A stretch of 15,272 bases of DNA from DATGKD01 sp035294855 (GCA_035294855.1 DATGKD010000199.1:1-15272); one strand, 5' to 3'. Positions 6,493 to 13,624 are shown, numbered from the stretch's first letter. The notes: generated by a model from the letters alone, not told the origin. Numbers and translations are program-made.

Positions 6493-8526
6493 ATGGGGGG
6501 TTTGGCCGGAAACCGCTATTGGCCGTCGCTGGACGGCGTCCGTGCGATCGCCGTCGCGGCCGTCGTGGCCTACCACCTCGGGTACCTCGGCGGAGGCTGG
6601 ATCGGCGTGGACGTCTTCTTCGTCCTGTCCGGCTTCCTGATCACCAGCCTGTTGCTCCACGAGCGCGCCCGCACGGGGGCTGTGCGACTACGGGCGTTCT
6701 GGGCTCGGCGCGCCAAGCGCCTGCTCCCCGCGCTGTTCCTCGTGACCGGCGCGGTGGCCCTGTACGCCTGGCTGGGCGGCGCCGCCGTCGTCCCCGCTCA
6801 GTTGCGGTCGCCGGCGGTGGCGACGCTCTTCTATGTCGCCAACTGGCAGCAGATCGGGGCCGCCCACGGCTACTTCGCTCACTATCAGGCGCCGAGTCCC
6901 TTCCAGCACACATGGTCGCTCGCCATCGAAGAGCAGTACTACCTCGTGTGGCCCCTGCTCTTCCTGGGCCTCACGTGGCTGGCGCGGCGCCGGACCCGAC
7001 GCGGCGATCGCGTCGGGAGCGTCCTGTTCGGCGCGACCGCGGCGCTCGCGTTGGCGTCGGTGGTGTGGATGGGGGTGGCGGCCCACGTCGACGGGGTCAA
7101 TCGCGCGTACCTCGGGACCGACACCCGGGCATGGGAGCTCCTCGTCGGCGGGCTCGGCGCCATGGCGCTCGCCGGCCCGGCCCGGCACCGGCGGGTGAGC
7201 GCCGCCGCCTGGTCGACCGCGGCCGTGGTGGGGTCGGCCGGCGTGGCGGCGGGGTTGGCGACCGCCGGAGGACCGCCCGGGTGGATCTGGCGCGGCGGCC
7301 TCGCCGCTATCGCGCTCGGCGCCCTCGTCGTGATCCTGTCGTGCGTCACCGCACCGCATGGCCCCGTCGCCCGGGTGCTCGCGTTCGCCCCGCTGCGTTT
7401 CGTGGGTCGGATCAGCTATTCGCTGTACCTGTGGCACTGGCCGGTGATCGTCGTGCTCACCCCGGCCACGACCGGGCAGCGGGGGGCGACCCTCGTCCTC
7501 GTCCGGCTCGCCGCCATGTTCGCCGGCGCCACCGCCAGCTACGAGCTCGTGGAACGACCGTTGCGCCGCGCCGACTGGAGCCTGTGGTGGCGGCGTGCCC
7601 TCGTGCCGCTGGCCACCGCGGGCACGTTGGCCGTGGTGATCGCGGCCACGGTCCCGCCGGTGGCCGCCTCGACCGCCCGCCTCACCGCGGCACCCACGAC
7701 GAAATCGGTGAGTGACCCGGTTCCCGCCTTGCCTTTCGTCAGGGTCCCTTCACGTGCTCAGCCGCTGCGGGTGTGGATGTTCGGAGACAGCGTGATGGCC
7801 GACAGTGGCCCGGGGATCACCGCTGCCCTGCAAGCGACCGGCGACGTCCACGTGGTCGCCGACAGCGCGTTCGGTGGCTGGGGTCTGAGCACCGCCCGCA
7901 CGTGGCCGGCCGACAACGCCCGCATCATCGCCAACTACCATCCCGAACTCGCCATCGCCACCTGGTCGTGGGACGACCAATGGGCGCAGACCGACCCGGC
8001 CGGCTACGAGGCACAACTCGTTTCCGAGCTGAACGACATCCTGAGCACCAATGGTGTGGCGGCGGTCGTCCTGCTGCAGTTCCCGCAGACGGGCCCGAGC
8101 CCGTATTACATCGATCCCGCGGTGCAGGCGACCAAGTGGACGCAAGAGAACGCCAGCCAGGTGGCGTGGAACAACCTGGCGCGGCGGGCGGTGGCGAGCT
8201 TTCCGGGACGCGCGGTGTACCTCGACACCCAGCAGCTGTTCGCCCCCGGCGGGCGCTTCTACTCGTGGTTCCGCACGCCGGACGGACGTTGGGTGCGGGC
8301 TCGCAAGCTCGACAACACCCACATGTGCCCGTATGGGGCAGCCGAATTCGGCGCACTGGTGGCACAGCAGCTGACGCCGGTGTTGCACCTCGCGCCCCTG
8401 GCTGCCGGGTGGCAGCTCGGCTCGTGGGTCGACTCCCCCAACTACGACGACCCCGCCGGCTCGTGCCCCGCCGATCAGCCCCCCGCCCGGTACACCGGCG
8501 TGGCCGTGCCCGGGCTGCCGTCTTGA
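6493..8526 (+). CDS. Acyltransferase-3 / SGNH fusion (OafA-like membrane O-acyltransferase)
   Basis: Predicted to move acyl groups across the membrane and attach them to a surface polysaccharide. The 677-residue protein has the two-part OafA layout. The acyltransferase-3 membrane domain (about 8-390) shows Y-W-P-S-L-D-G-V-R-A (9-18), the essential His28, G-V-D-V-F-F-V-L-S-G-F-L-I-T (38-51), F-W-A-R-R-A-K-R-L-L-P (69-79) and H-T-W-S-L-A-I-E-E-Q-Y-Y (139-150), with about ten hydrophobic helices. The external SGNH domain (about 425-650) has G-D-S (431-433, nucleophile Ser433) and D-N-T-H (607-610) giving the Asp-His pair. ATG 6493 sits where family members start, but its GAGGGAG site touches the start codon. 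GTG 6394 in the same frame would add 33 residues and is less likely. It stands alone, with a hairpin terminator downstream. Confidence 0.92.
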   Translation: MGGLAGNRYWPSLDGVRAIAVAAVVAYHLGYLGGGWIGVDVFFVLSGFLITSLLLHERARTGAVRLRAFWARRAKRLLPALFLVTGAVALYAWLGGAAVVPAQLRSPAVATLFYVANWQQIGAAHGYFAHYQAPSPFQHTWSLAIEEQYYLVWPLLFLGLTWLARRRTRRGDRVGSVLFGATAALALASVVWMGVAAHVDGVNRAYLGTDTRAWELLVGGLGAMALAGPARHRRVSAAAWSTAAVVGSAGVAAGLATAGGPPGWIWRGGLAAIALGALVVILSCVTAPHGPVARVLAFAPLRFVGRISYSLYLWHWPVIVVLTPATTGQRGATLVLVRLAAMFAGATASYELVERPLRRADWSLWWRRALVPLATAGTLAVVIAATVPPVAASTARLTAAPTTKSVSDPVPALPFVRVPSRAQPLRVWMFGDSVMADSGPGITAALQATGDVHVVADSAFGGWGLSTARTWPADNARIIANYHPELAIATWSWDDQWAQTDPAGYEAQLVSELNDILSTNGVAAVVLLQFPQTGPSPYYIDPAVQATKWTQENASQVAWNNLARRAVASFPGRAVYLDTQQLFAPGGRFYSWFRTPDGRWVRARKLDNTHMCPYGAAEFGALVAQQLTPVLHLAPLAAGWQLGSWVDSPNYDDPAGSCPADQPPARYTGVAVPGLPS

Positions 8527-8582
8527 TCACGGGAGCCCGGGCGCTGACGCACCACCTTCGGGTCCCGAGCAACGGCCATCGG

Positions 8583-8605
8583 TCCTGACGCGCTGTCCTG
8601 ACGCG
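8583..8605. repeat. Short direct repeat TCCTGACGCG
   Basis: TCCTGACGCG occurs at 8583-8592 and 8596-8605, separated by CTG, just before the terminator hairpin between two convergent genes. Probably a local duplication. Confidence 0.7.
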
Positions 8606-8638
8606 CACGATGACGGGGCGCTACCCCCGTCACCGTGT
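8605..8638. terminator. Bidirectional terminator hairpin between convergent genes
   Basis: TGACGGGG (8611-8618) pairs with CCCCGTCA (8625-8632) around a 6-nt loop. The stem extends across one A/C mismatch by CACG (8606-8609) with CGTG (8634-8637), plus a G-T pair at 8605/8638. It lies between the acyltransferase stop (8526) and the DUF6458 stop (8698), which converge. There is no T tract, but position and stability support a two-way terminator. Confidence 0.6.
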
Positions 8639-8697
8639 CGTGCCGTTGCACTCGGTCGCGGAGCGGCGCTTTCGCACCGCCCCGGTGGAAAGAACGC

Positions 8698-8958
8698 CTA
8701 GATGTAGGTGTCCTCGCGGCGGGCGACATTCCCATGCCCGTCGTCGATCACCGTGCGACGACGACGGAAGCCCCCCTCCCCACCGACCATGGCGAACGCG
8801 GCAAGCGATACGACAAAGCCGACCGCCCCCACGATCATCAGGATCACACCCACGGTGTGGATGTTGAACCCGTGCTGAGCTGTGCTCACGGTGACGGCAA
8901 AGTCGAGGATCGCCCCGACCGCGAACACCAAAATGCTGATGATCACGCCACCAATCAT
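8698..8958 (-). CDS. DUF6458-type small membrane protein
   Basis: An 86-residue protein with two membrane helices (about 3-24 and 35-57) joined by a short loop (A-Q-H-G-F-N-I-H), then a basic R-R-R-R stretch at 65-68 and a charged tail ending D-T-Y-I. The pattern of G-x-I-L-x-F-A-V-x-V-S followed by V-G-x-I-L-M-I-V-G-A-V-G and an arginine-rich tail matches the actinobacterial DUF6458 proteins, whose role is unknown. ATG 8958 is preceded by AGGGAGG 10 nt upstream; the in-frame start further up at 8991 has no such site. It lies 94 bp downstream of the cupin stop on the same strand, but a hairpin between them suggests its own promoter. Confidence 0.8.
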   Translation of the reverse strand: MIGGVIISILVFAVGAILDFAVTVSTAQHGFNIHTVGVILMIVGAVGFVVSLAAFAMVGGEGGFRRRRTVIDDGHGNVARREDTYI

Positions 8959-8983
8959 GATGCTCTGACCTCCCTTGTCGGCG

Positions 8984-9009
8984 CGTCGCACCGAACGCTG
9001 CGTGCGACG
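8984..9009. promoter_or_regulatory. Inverted repeat upstream of the DUF6458 gene
   Basis: CGTCGCAC (8984-8991) and GTGCGACG (9002-9009) form a perfect 8-bp inverted repeat with a 10-bp centre, directly upstream of the DUF6458 ribosome binding site. It could be an operator or a leader hairpin. Confidence 0.45.
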
Positions 9010-9010
9010 G

Positions 9011-9044
9011 CGGACGCTTCCCCGCAGGGGGGTCCGAGCGTCCG
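9011..9044 (-). terminator. Hairpin after the amidase-cupin operon
   Basis: CGGACGCT (9011-9018) pairs with AGCGTCCG (9037-9044), with an inner CCCC (9020-9023) / GGGG (9027-9030) stem. It begins 8 nt after the cupin stop codon on the minus strand. No T tract. Likely terminator of the amidase-cupin transcript. Confidence 0.5.
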
Positions 9045-9052
9045 AGTGCGCT

Positions 9053-9418
9053 TTACCCGCGACGCTCCGTGGTCAAACACCGACCTCTGGGGAGGTGAAC
9101 AGCGAGCCACTCGGTTCCCGCTTGCGTCGACATCACGCGGTGCGGGGTCTCGGCCGAGATCAGGACCCACTCGCCCGGGGAAAGGTCGACCCTTTCTCCG
9201 GCCACATCGAGCTGTGCGCCGCCGGCGAGCACCACGACCCACTCGATGTGGTCCTGGAGGAACTCGACCGGACGAGCAAGCGAACCACTCAGGATGTGCT
9301 CGATGATCGTGTCCTCCGCCGACACCAGGACGTCGACCCGTTCGCCTTCGCGCGGTGCCGAGGTCGTCGGGAGCAGCCGGCCCCGGACGATGTCGCCAGG
9401 AGCCGGTGGCGGCGTCAC
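9053..9418 (-). CDS. Small single-domain cupin protein
   Basis: A 121-residue cytoplasmic beta-barrel protein. The cupin core spans about 40-110: D-H-I-E-W-V-V-V-L-A-G-G-A-Q-L-D-V (56-72), then L-S-P-G-E-W-V-L-I-S-A-E-T-P-H-R-V (79-95) and W-L-A-V-H-L (104-109). His57, Glu59 and His93 could bind a metal, but the full two-histidine motif 1 is reduced, so metal binding is uncertain. I chose GTG 9418 because it overlaps the upstream amidase stop as GTGA, indicating translational coupling; GTG 9448 is the alternative. It is likely expressed only together with the NylA-like amidase and may bind or process a related small molecule. The enzyme activity is unknown. Confidence 0.78.
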   Translation of the reverse strand: MTPPPAPGDIVRGRLLPTTSAPREGERVDVLVSAEDTIIEHILSGSLARPVEFLQDHIEWVVVLAGGAQLDVAGERVDLSPGEWVLISAETPHRVMSTQAGTEWLAVHLPRGRCLTTERRG

Positions 9419-10854
9419 GCGTGGATCTTCGGGACCCGATGAGCCCACGGCTCGGCCGCCTCCATTTGCGAGGCCACCCGGATGAGCACGTCTTCACGAC
9501 CGAGCGTCGCAACCAGCTGTACGCCGATCGGAAGGTCTTGGTCGTTCCAGTGCAGCGGCACGGATACCCCCGGCTGCCCGGTCACGTTGAACACCGGTGT
9601 GAACGGCACCAGCGCCGCCGCCCGCATCAGCCCCGCGAGGGGGTTGTCGGGCGGGGAGGTGAACTCGCCCAGCAGCGGCGGTGGTTCGGCGAGCGTGGGC
9701 GTGAGCAACAAGTCGAACCCGCTTTCGTACCACCGGGCAACCTCCCGACCGCACGCCTGGAGCCACTGCCGTGCCGCCAGGAACGTCGCCGCGTCGACGG
9801 CGCGGCCCATGTCGGCGAGCGCCCACGTCAGGGGCTCGACGTCGTCTGGTCCGATCGCCTTTCCGAGGCGCTGCGGCCAGTAGTGGTCCACGTCGTACGC
9901 GGTCCCGGCCGCCCACACGGTCAGGAAGTGCCCGACGAACTCGGGAGCGTCCAGTGCGGTCACGCGCGTGGGTTCGACATGGTGGCCGATTGACTCGAGC
10001 AGGCGAGCGGCGTGCTGTGCGGCGGCGATGCAGTCCGGGTGAACAGGGCCGTTGCCGGCGAACGCGTCGGTCTGCACGCCAATCCGGAGCCGGCCGGGGT
10101 CGGCGCCGACCTCCTCCCGATACGGGCGCGCGGGTGGCGGCGCGGCGTACGGATCGCCGGGCTCGGGACCGGCGAGGGCGTCCAAGACGGCGGCGGTGTC
10201 ACGCACGCTGCGGGTCACGGCGAGCTCGCAGACGAGGCCTGCCATGACGTCACCGAATTCGGGGCCCAGGGGAACCCGGGCACGCGACGGCTTGAGGCCC
10301 ACGAGCCCGCACTCGCTCGCCGGGATGCGGATGGACCCGCCACCGTCGTTGGCGTGACCGACCGGCACCATCCCGGACGCCACCGCCGCCGCCGAGCCCC
10401 CGCTCGACCCGCCGGTGGAACGACGCGGGTCCCAGGGGTTGCGCGTCGGCCCGTAGGCGTCAGGCTCGGCCGTCGGGAGGATGCCGAGTTCGGGCGTGTT
10501 GGTCCTGCCGACCACGACGAAGCCCGCGGCTCTGAAGCGCCGGGTGATCTCTTGGTCTTCGGGCGCCACGTAGTGCGCGTCCTTGAGGACGCGCATCCCC
10601 TCGTGCACCGCTTCGTGGGCCGCGTAGGCGAGCAAGTCCTTGAGGACGAGGGGCACCCCCCGGAAGGGCCCGTCGGGCAGCGGTCCGGCGGCCTCGGCAC
10701 GCGCCTCGTCGAAGCGCGTGCGGATGACGGCGTTCAGCTCCGGGTTGAGCTTCTCGATCCGGTCGATGGCGTCGTCGACGAGCTCGGCGGGCGACGCCGA
10801 CCCACTGCGGACGAGCTCGGCCTGGGCGCTGGCGTCGAGGAACGGATCGGTCAC
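9415..10854 (-). CDS. Amidase-signature hydrolase, NylA-like (479 aa)
   Basis: Predicted cytoplasmic amidase hydrolysing linear or cyclic amides. The triad is intact: Lys72 (V-L-K-D-L), cis-Ser150 (S-T-G-G-S-S-G-G-S) and Ser174 (D-G-G-G-S-I-R-I-P). From memory these are the same residue numbers as in 6-aminohexanoate cyclic dimer hydrolase NylA. The N-terminal segment D-A-S-A-Q-A-E-L-V-R-S-G and the N-P-E-L-N-A-V-I segment also resemble that enzyme. NylA's substrate-site Cys316 aligns by position with Gly316 here, so a different substrate is likely. No Shine-Dalgarno precedes GTG 10854, but TACCGT ends exactly 6 nt upstream, indicating a leaderless start. The stop overlaps the cupin start by 4 bp. 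It is divergent from an AhpD-like gene. Whether it accepts nylon oligomers cannot be told from sequence. Confidence 0.92.
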   Translation of the reverse strand: MTDPFLDASAQAELVRSGSASPAELVDDAIDRIEKLNPELNAVIRTRFDEARAEAAGPLPDGPFRGVPLVLKDLLAYAAHEAVHEGMRVLKDAHYVAPEDQEITRRFRAAGFVVVGRTNTPELGILPTAEPDAYGPTRNPWDPRRSTGGSSGGSAAAVASGMVPVGHANDGGGSIRIPASECGLVGLKPSRARVPLGPEFGDVMAGLVCELAVTRSVRDTAAVLDALAGPEPGDPYAAPPPARPYREEVGADPGRLRIGVQTDAFAGNGPVHPDCIAAAQHAARLLESIGHHVEPTRVTALDAPEFVGHFLTVWAAGTAYDVDHYWPQRLGKAIGPDDVEPLTWALADMGRAVDAATFLAARQWLQACGREVARWYESGFDLLLTPTLAEPPPLLGEFTSPPDNPLAGLMRAAALVPFTPVFNVTGQPGVSVPLHWNDQDLPIGVQLVATLGREDVLIRVASQMEAAEPWAHRVPKIHA

Positions 10855-10860
10855 ATCCGG

Positions 10861-10866
10861 ACGGTA
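10861..10866 (-). promoter_or_regulatory. Predicted -10 box for the leaderless NylA-like amidase
   Basis: On the minus strand TACCGT (TANNNT type) is followed by 6 nt and then GTG 10854, the same geometry as at the regulator gene (2635). No good -35 is visible. Confidence 0.4.
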
Positions 10867-10919
10867 GTGGACGACTGCGGGTCGAGCTGAGGGAGATCGG
10901 GAACCTTTCGGCGCCGGGG

Positions 10920-10940
10920 CGCCTCTTGTTTCGAGAGGCG
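10920..10940. promoter_or_regulatory. Inverted repeat in the divergent amidase / AhpD-like region
   Basis: CGCCTCT (10920-10926) and AGAGGCG (10934-10940) flank a 7-nt centre. Next to it is a GGCGCC-GG-GGCGCC palindrome (about 10910-10923). It lies between two divergent genes and is flanked by a direct repeat GAGATCGGG (10893-10901, 10942-10950). A shared operator is the simplest reading. Confidence 0.45.
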
Positions 10941-11007
10941 TGAGATCGGGCGAATGCGATCCGGCCCCCGAACATCGCCGACATCACAGAGCGAGGATGG
11001 AGGATCC

Positions 11008-11592
11008 ATGGCACACGTGACCCTCGACGACAGCCCGGCAGGAATGATCCCGAAGATGGCGCTCGCCTATGCCCGCCGGAAGTTCGGCACGGTCGTCGAC
11101 CCCGTCAAGGCGGCCACGCACCACGCCGGCGTCCTCGTGGGCTGGGGCGCGCTCGAAACGGCGGCTGAGCGAGGATGGCGCAAGCTCGACCTGCACCTGC
11201 GATGGCTGGCGATCCAAGCGACCGCCGGGGCCATCGGGTGCTCGTGGTGCACCGACTTCGGCTTCTACGAAGGCGTGCAGCAGGGGGTCGACCCCGCCAA
11301 GGTCCGCGACGTGCCGCGCTGGCGGTCCTCAGACGCCTACGACGAACGCGAGCGCACGGTTCTGGAATACGCCGAAGCGGCCACCACCACCCCGGTCGTC
11401 GTTCCTGACGAGCTCGTCCAACGCCTGCACGAGCACTTCAGCGAGGCGCAGATCGTGGAGCTCGCCGCGTGGGTGGCCCTCGAGAACTACCGGTCGCGCT
11501 TCAACGCGGGTCTCGGTCTGCGGAGCCAGGGATTCTCGGACCGTTGCGACCTCGACCTGCCCGCCGGCAGCGCGGCAGGCCGCCCGGGCTGA
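11008..11592 (+). CDS. AhpD / carboxymuconolactone-decarboxylase-like protein
   Basis: A 194-residue all-helical protein of the AhpD-like superfamily. It keeps the redox C-x2-C pair (I-G-C-S-W-C-T-D-F-G, Cys78 and Cys81) and the family's downstream helix pattern, including E-R-E-R-T-V-L-E-Y-A (113-122). The histidine normally found four residues after the second Cys is replaced by Gly85, so classic AhpD peroxidase proton relay may be altered. Dithiol redox or oxidative-stress functions are known for the family; the exact role here is unknown. ATG 11008 has a GGAGG site 4 nt upstream. It is divergent from the NylA-like amidase over a 153-bp region with an inverted repeat, which suggests shared control. 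Confidence 0.85.
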   Translation: MAHVTLDDSPAGMIPKMALAYARRKFGTVVDPVKAATHHAGVLVGWGALETAAERGWRKLDLHLRWLAIQATAGAIGCSWCTDFGFYEGVQQGVDPAKVRDVPRWRSSDAYDERERTVLEYAEAATTTPVVVPDELVQRLHEHFSEAQIVELAAWVALENYRSRFNAGLGLRSQGFSDRCDLDLPAGSAAGRPG

Positions 11593-11649
11593 ACCAACGC
11601 CGCCCCCCCAAGTCCCGGCGACAGGAAGTGGAGAAGGGCGAGCGTCACT

Positions 11650-12522
11650 TCAGGACGGCCGACCCCCACCCTGCAAAGCCTGCACGGCGACGGCCAACGC
11701 GTCCTCCTGGGCCCAATTCACCCGGAAATGGCGGTTGGGCTCCTCCATCTGGTTGTAGGTCCACCAGATCGCGTAGATGCCCAACGTAAAGACCGTCGCC
11801 ACGATGCGACCGACGTAGTTGTCGGGCTGCTTCACCCGGCCGACCGACGGCCCGGGCAGGGGCTGGCCGAGACGCCCGAAGATCTGGGCGAGCTCGTATT
11901 CGATGCCCACTTCGGCCTGGTCGTGCTTGATCAGGTCGCGGTCGAGGAGCACGTAGGCCACGATGTCGGTCACGCCGCGGGCGACGAGACCGAGGATGGT
12001 CCAGACGACCGGGTCGCGGAAGTCCCCGGTCATCTGCCGTAGCACAGCGAGGTGAGCCGCCGCCCGCTGGAACGAGGGCGTGAGCTCCTGGTGCAGCCCT
12101 CGGCGCCCGGCCTCCTCCCAGGCGAAGGCGATGCTCGCGTCGAGGAGCTCGAGGCGCCTGACGTTGTGGTCGCGCATCCGCCGGACGAGTTGATAGAAGA
12201 CGTACAGCCCGAAGAACCCGATCGTGAGCACGGTCCATCCGAACGCCGTCCAGAAGCTGAAGATGTAGTCGGTCTCCGGACGTCGTTGCCACGCCATGCG
12301 GACGCGCTCGGCGCTCGTCACGCCCGGGGGGCCTCCCCCACCCTGCGCCGACCACGCCGGCGGCCCGGAAGGGGGCGAGAACGTCGCCGGCGGAGCGACG
12401 ACGGGCGGCGGTTGCGCAGGCGGTTGGACCGGCGGCGGTTGCCCGGGGGGTGGGGATCCCGCCGGCGGTTCGGAGCCGGGTGGACCCGTAGGCGGTGCGT
12501 TCTCCGAAGGTCCCTCGTTCAT
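11650..12522 (-). CDS. Proline-rich membrane protein, DUF4234-like
   Basis: A 290-residue protein. Residues 1-67 are a Pro/Gly-rich disordered region, followed by about three membrane segments (about 86-111, 171-193, 237-257). The segments F-F-G-L-Y-V-F-Y-Q-L-V-R-R-M-R-D-H-N and F-T-L-G-I-Y-A-I-W-W-T-Y-N-Q-M-E resemble the G-I-Y-x-I-Y/W-W pattern of DUF4234 proteins, and the second looks like a repeat of the first. Between them is a cytoplasmic-looking helical region with many charged residues. Function unknown. ATG 12522 follows AGGGGG. TAGGAT at 12550-12545 (minus) may be the -10. It converges on the AhpD-like gene, 57 bp apart. Confidence 0.75.
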   Translation of the reverse strand: MNEGPSENAPPTGPPGSEPPAGSPPPGQPPPVQPPAQPPPVVAPPATFSPPSGPPAWSAQGGGGPPGVTSAERVRMAWQRRPETDYIFSFWTAFGWTVLTIGFFGLYVFYQLVRRMRDHNVRRLELLDASIAFAWEEAGRRGLHQELTPSFQRAAAHLAVLRQMTGDFRDPVVWTILGLVARGVTDIVAYVLLDRDLIKHDQAEVGIEYELAQIFGRLGQPLPGPSVGRVKQPDNYVGRIVATVFTLGIYAIWWTYNQMEEPNRHFRVNWAQEDALAVAVQALQGGGRPS

Positions 12523-12538
12523 CGGGCCCCCTTTCGGC

Positions 12539-12568
12539 CTGACCATCCTAGGAAGACGACGGTATCGT
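12539..12568 (+). promoter_or_regulatory. Promoter for the DUF1543 operon
   Basis: CTGACC (12539-12544, four of six to TTGACA), an 18-bp spacer and TATCGT (12563-12568, TANNNT). The box is followed by exactly 6 nt and GTG 12575, so transcription would start at or next to that codon. Confidence 0.5.
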
Positions 12569-12574
12569 CATCAC

Positions 12575-12622
12575 GTGCGCGACCCGGTGACCGTGTGTGC
12601 GCCCGATGTCGTCCACCGATGA
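12575..12622 (+). CDS. Putative leaderless 15-aa leader peptide
   Basis: GTG 12575, 6 nt after a TATCGT box, opens a 15-codon ORF (V-R-D-P-V-T-V-C-A-P-D-V-V-H-R) that stops with TGA at 12620-12622. That stop overlaps the ATG of the DUF1543 gene as ATGA. The downstream gene has no Shine-Dalgarno, so coupling through this short ORF would explain its translation. No amino-acid run typical of attenuators is present. This is a prediction from spacing alone. Confidence 0.35.
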   Translation: MRDPVTVCAPDVVHR

Positions 12623-12912
12623 GCAGCTCTTCACTCGGCACCGAGCGTGCGGAGCCCTCCAAGCTCTACGCCGTCTATCTCGGCGGGGAGCTGGCGCCGG
12701 GACGAATGGGAGAGGACCACGAGGTCATCCACGTCGTCGCTCCGGACATCCCCGGGGCGAGACACCTGGCCAAGGCGAAGTGGCGGGGTTCGGGTCGGCC
12801 ACACGTCGACGCCGTGTTGCATCTCGACGTCGTGGACGGTTACGCGGTCGTGCTCGAGGCAAGTGACCACTCGGGCGCCGCCGTGGTGGACAACACGTAC
12901 GATCCGGAGTGA
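12619..12912 (+). CDS. DUF1543-type small protein
   Basis: A 97-residue cytoplasmic protein. K-L-Y-A-V-Y-L-G-G (15-23), G-E-D-H-E-V-I-H-V-V-A (31-41) and A-K-A-K-W ... H-V-D-A-V-L-H-L-D-V-V-D-G-Y (51-75) match the DUF1543 pattern (Y-L-G-G, E-x-H-E/D, K-x-K-W, H-x-D). The family has no known function. ATG 12619 has no ribosome binding site and overlaps the stop of a possible leader ORF (ATGA). GTG 12595 in frame would add eight residues and is less likely. The next gene starts 36 bp downstream on the same strand, so the two are probably co-transcribed. Confidence 0.7.
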   Translation: MSSSSLGTERAEPSKLYAVYLGGELAPGRMGEDHEVIHVVAPDIPGARHLAKAKWRGSGRPHVDAVLHLDVVDGYAVVLEASDHSGAAVVDNTYDPE

Positions 12913-12948
12913 GAAGCCGATGCTCCGACGTCTCCGCTGAAGGGCCAG

Positions 12949-13245
12949 ATGTCGACGATCGAGATCACCGTCTTCGGGCTGCTGCCTGACGCCGACGAGC
13001 GCGCCTTCCTCGACGCCGACAAGGAGCTCCAGACCGAAGTGCTGTATCAGCACCCCGGATTGTTGAGGCGCACGACGGCGCGCAGCGAGAGCGGCGGCGA
13101 TTGGCTGACCATCGTCGTGTGGAGGTCGGCCGCCGACGCGGACGCCTCGCAGCGCGCCACCGCCGTGCACCCGGTGGCGCACCGGTACCACACGTTCGTG
13201 GACGCCTCGACGGTTCGCAGCCGTCGGTTCGAGGCCCTGGACTGA
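12949..13245 (+). CDS. Small antibiotic-biosynthesis-monooxygenase-like (dimeric alpha/beta barrel) protein
   Basis: A 98-residue protein. The order T-I-E-I-T-V-F-G (strand), a helix with A-D-E-R-A-F-L-D-A-D-K-E-L-Q, H-P-G-L-L-R-R-T-T-A-R-S (35-46), D-W-L-T-I-V-V-W-R-S (51-60) and a second helix with A-D-A-D-A-S suits the ferredoxin-like dimeric barrel of ABM/EthD proteins. I cannot place it in a defined subfamily, and active-site residues are not obvious. ATG 12949 follows GAAGGG at a normal distance. It follows the DUF1543 gene by 36 bp and converges on the VOC gene with 31 bp between. Confidence 0.65.
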   Translation: MSTIEITVFGLLPDADERAFLDADKELQTEVLYQHPGLLRRTTARSESGGDWLTIVVWRSAADADASQRATAVHPVAHRYHTFVDASTVRSRRFEALD

Positions 13246-13276
13246 TCGGCAGTCCGACAACCCGCCGCCAGGCCCG

Positions 13277-13624
13277 CTACTGCTGGACGAGCGTCACCGG
13301 GTTGCCCTCGGGATCGGCGATGGCGGCGATCGTCACGCCCCCGGCGTCGAACGGGCCGGTGACGATGGTCCCCCCGAGGTCGCTCGCGTTCGACAAGGAC
13401 GACTCGATGTCACGGACCTGGACGTAGAGCGTCACCCCGCTGCGTTCGGACTGGCGGATGTGGCCGCCGGGTCCTGGCTCAGGTCCCCCGATCCCGGGTG
13501 CGATCGGCATGATCGGGCCGTCGCCGATCTCCCAGTTGAACAGCGCGGCGTAGAAGGCACGCAGCCGATCGGCGTCGTGCGCTTCGATCTCGAAATGGAC
13601 GACGGGACGCGCCCAGTCACTCAT
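13277..13624 (-). CDS. VOC / glyoxalase-like single-domain protein
   Basis: A 115-residue vicinal-oxygen-chelate fold protein: V-V-H-F-E-I-E-A-H-D-A-D-R-L-R-A-F-Y-A-A-L-F-N-W-E-I (8-33) is the first beta-alpha-beta module, and V-T-I-A-A-I-A-D-P-E-G-N-P-V-T-L-V-Q (97-114) the last. This subgroup is annotated as glyoxalase/bleomycin-resistance-like with no fixed substrate. A metal site is possible through His10 and Glu106, but I cannot confirm the full set of ligands. ATG 13624 has GGGTGG upstream; a longer ORF to 13702 lacks support. The gene stands alone with a 375-bp region upstream. Confidence 0.82.
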   Translation of the reverse strand: MSDWARPVVHFEIEAHDADRLRAFYAALFNWEIGDGPIMPIAPGIGGPEPGPGGHIRQSERSGVTLYVQVRDIESSLSNASDLGGTIVTGPFDAGGVTIAAIADPEGNPVTLVQQ

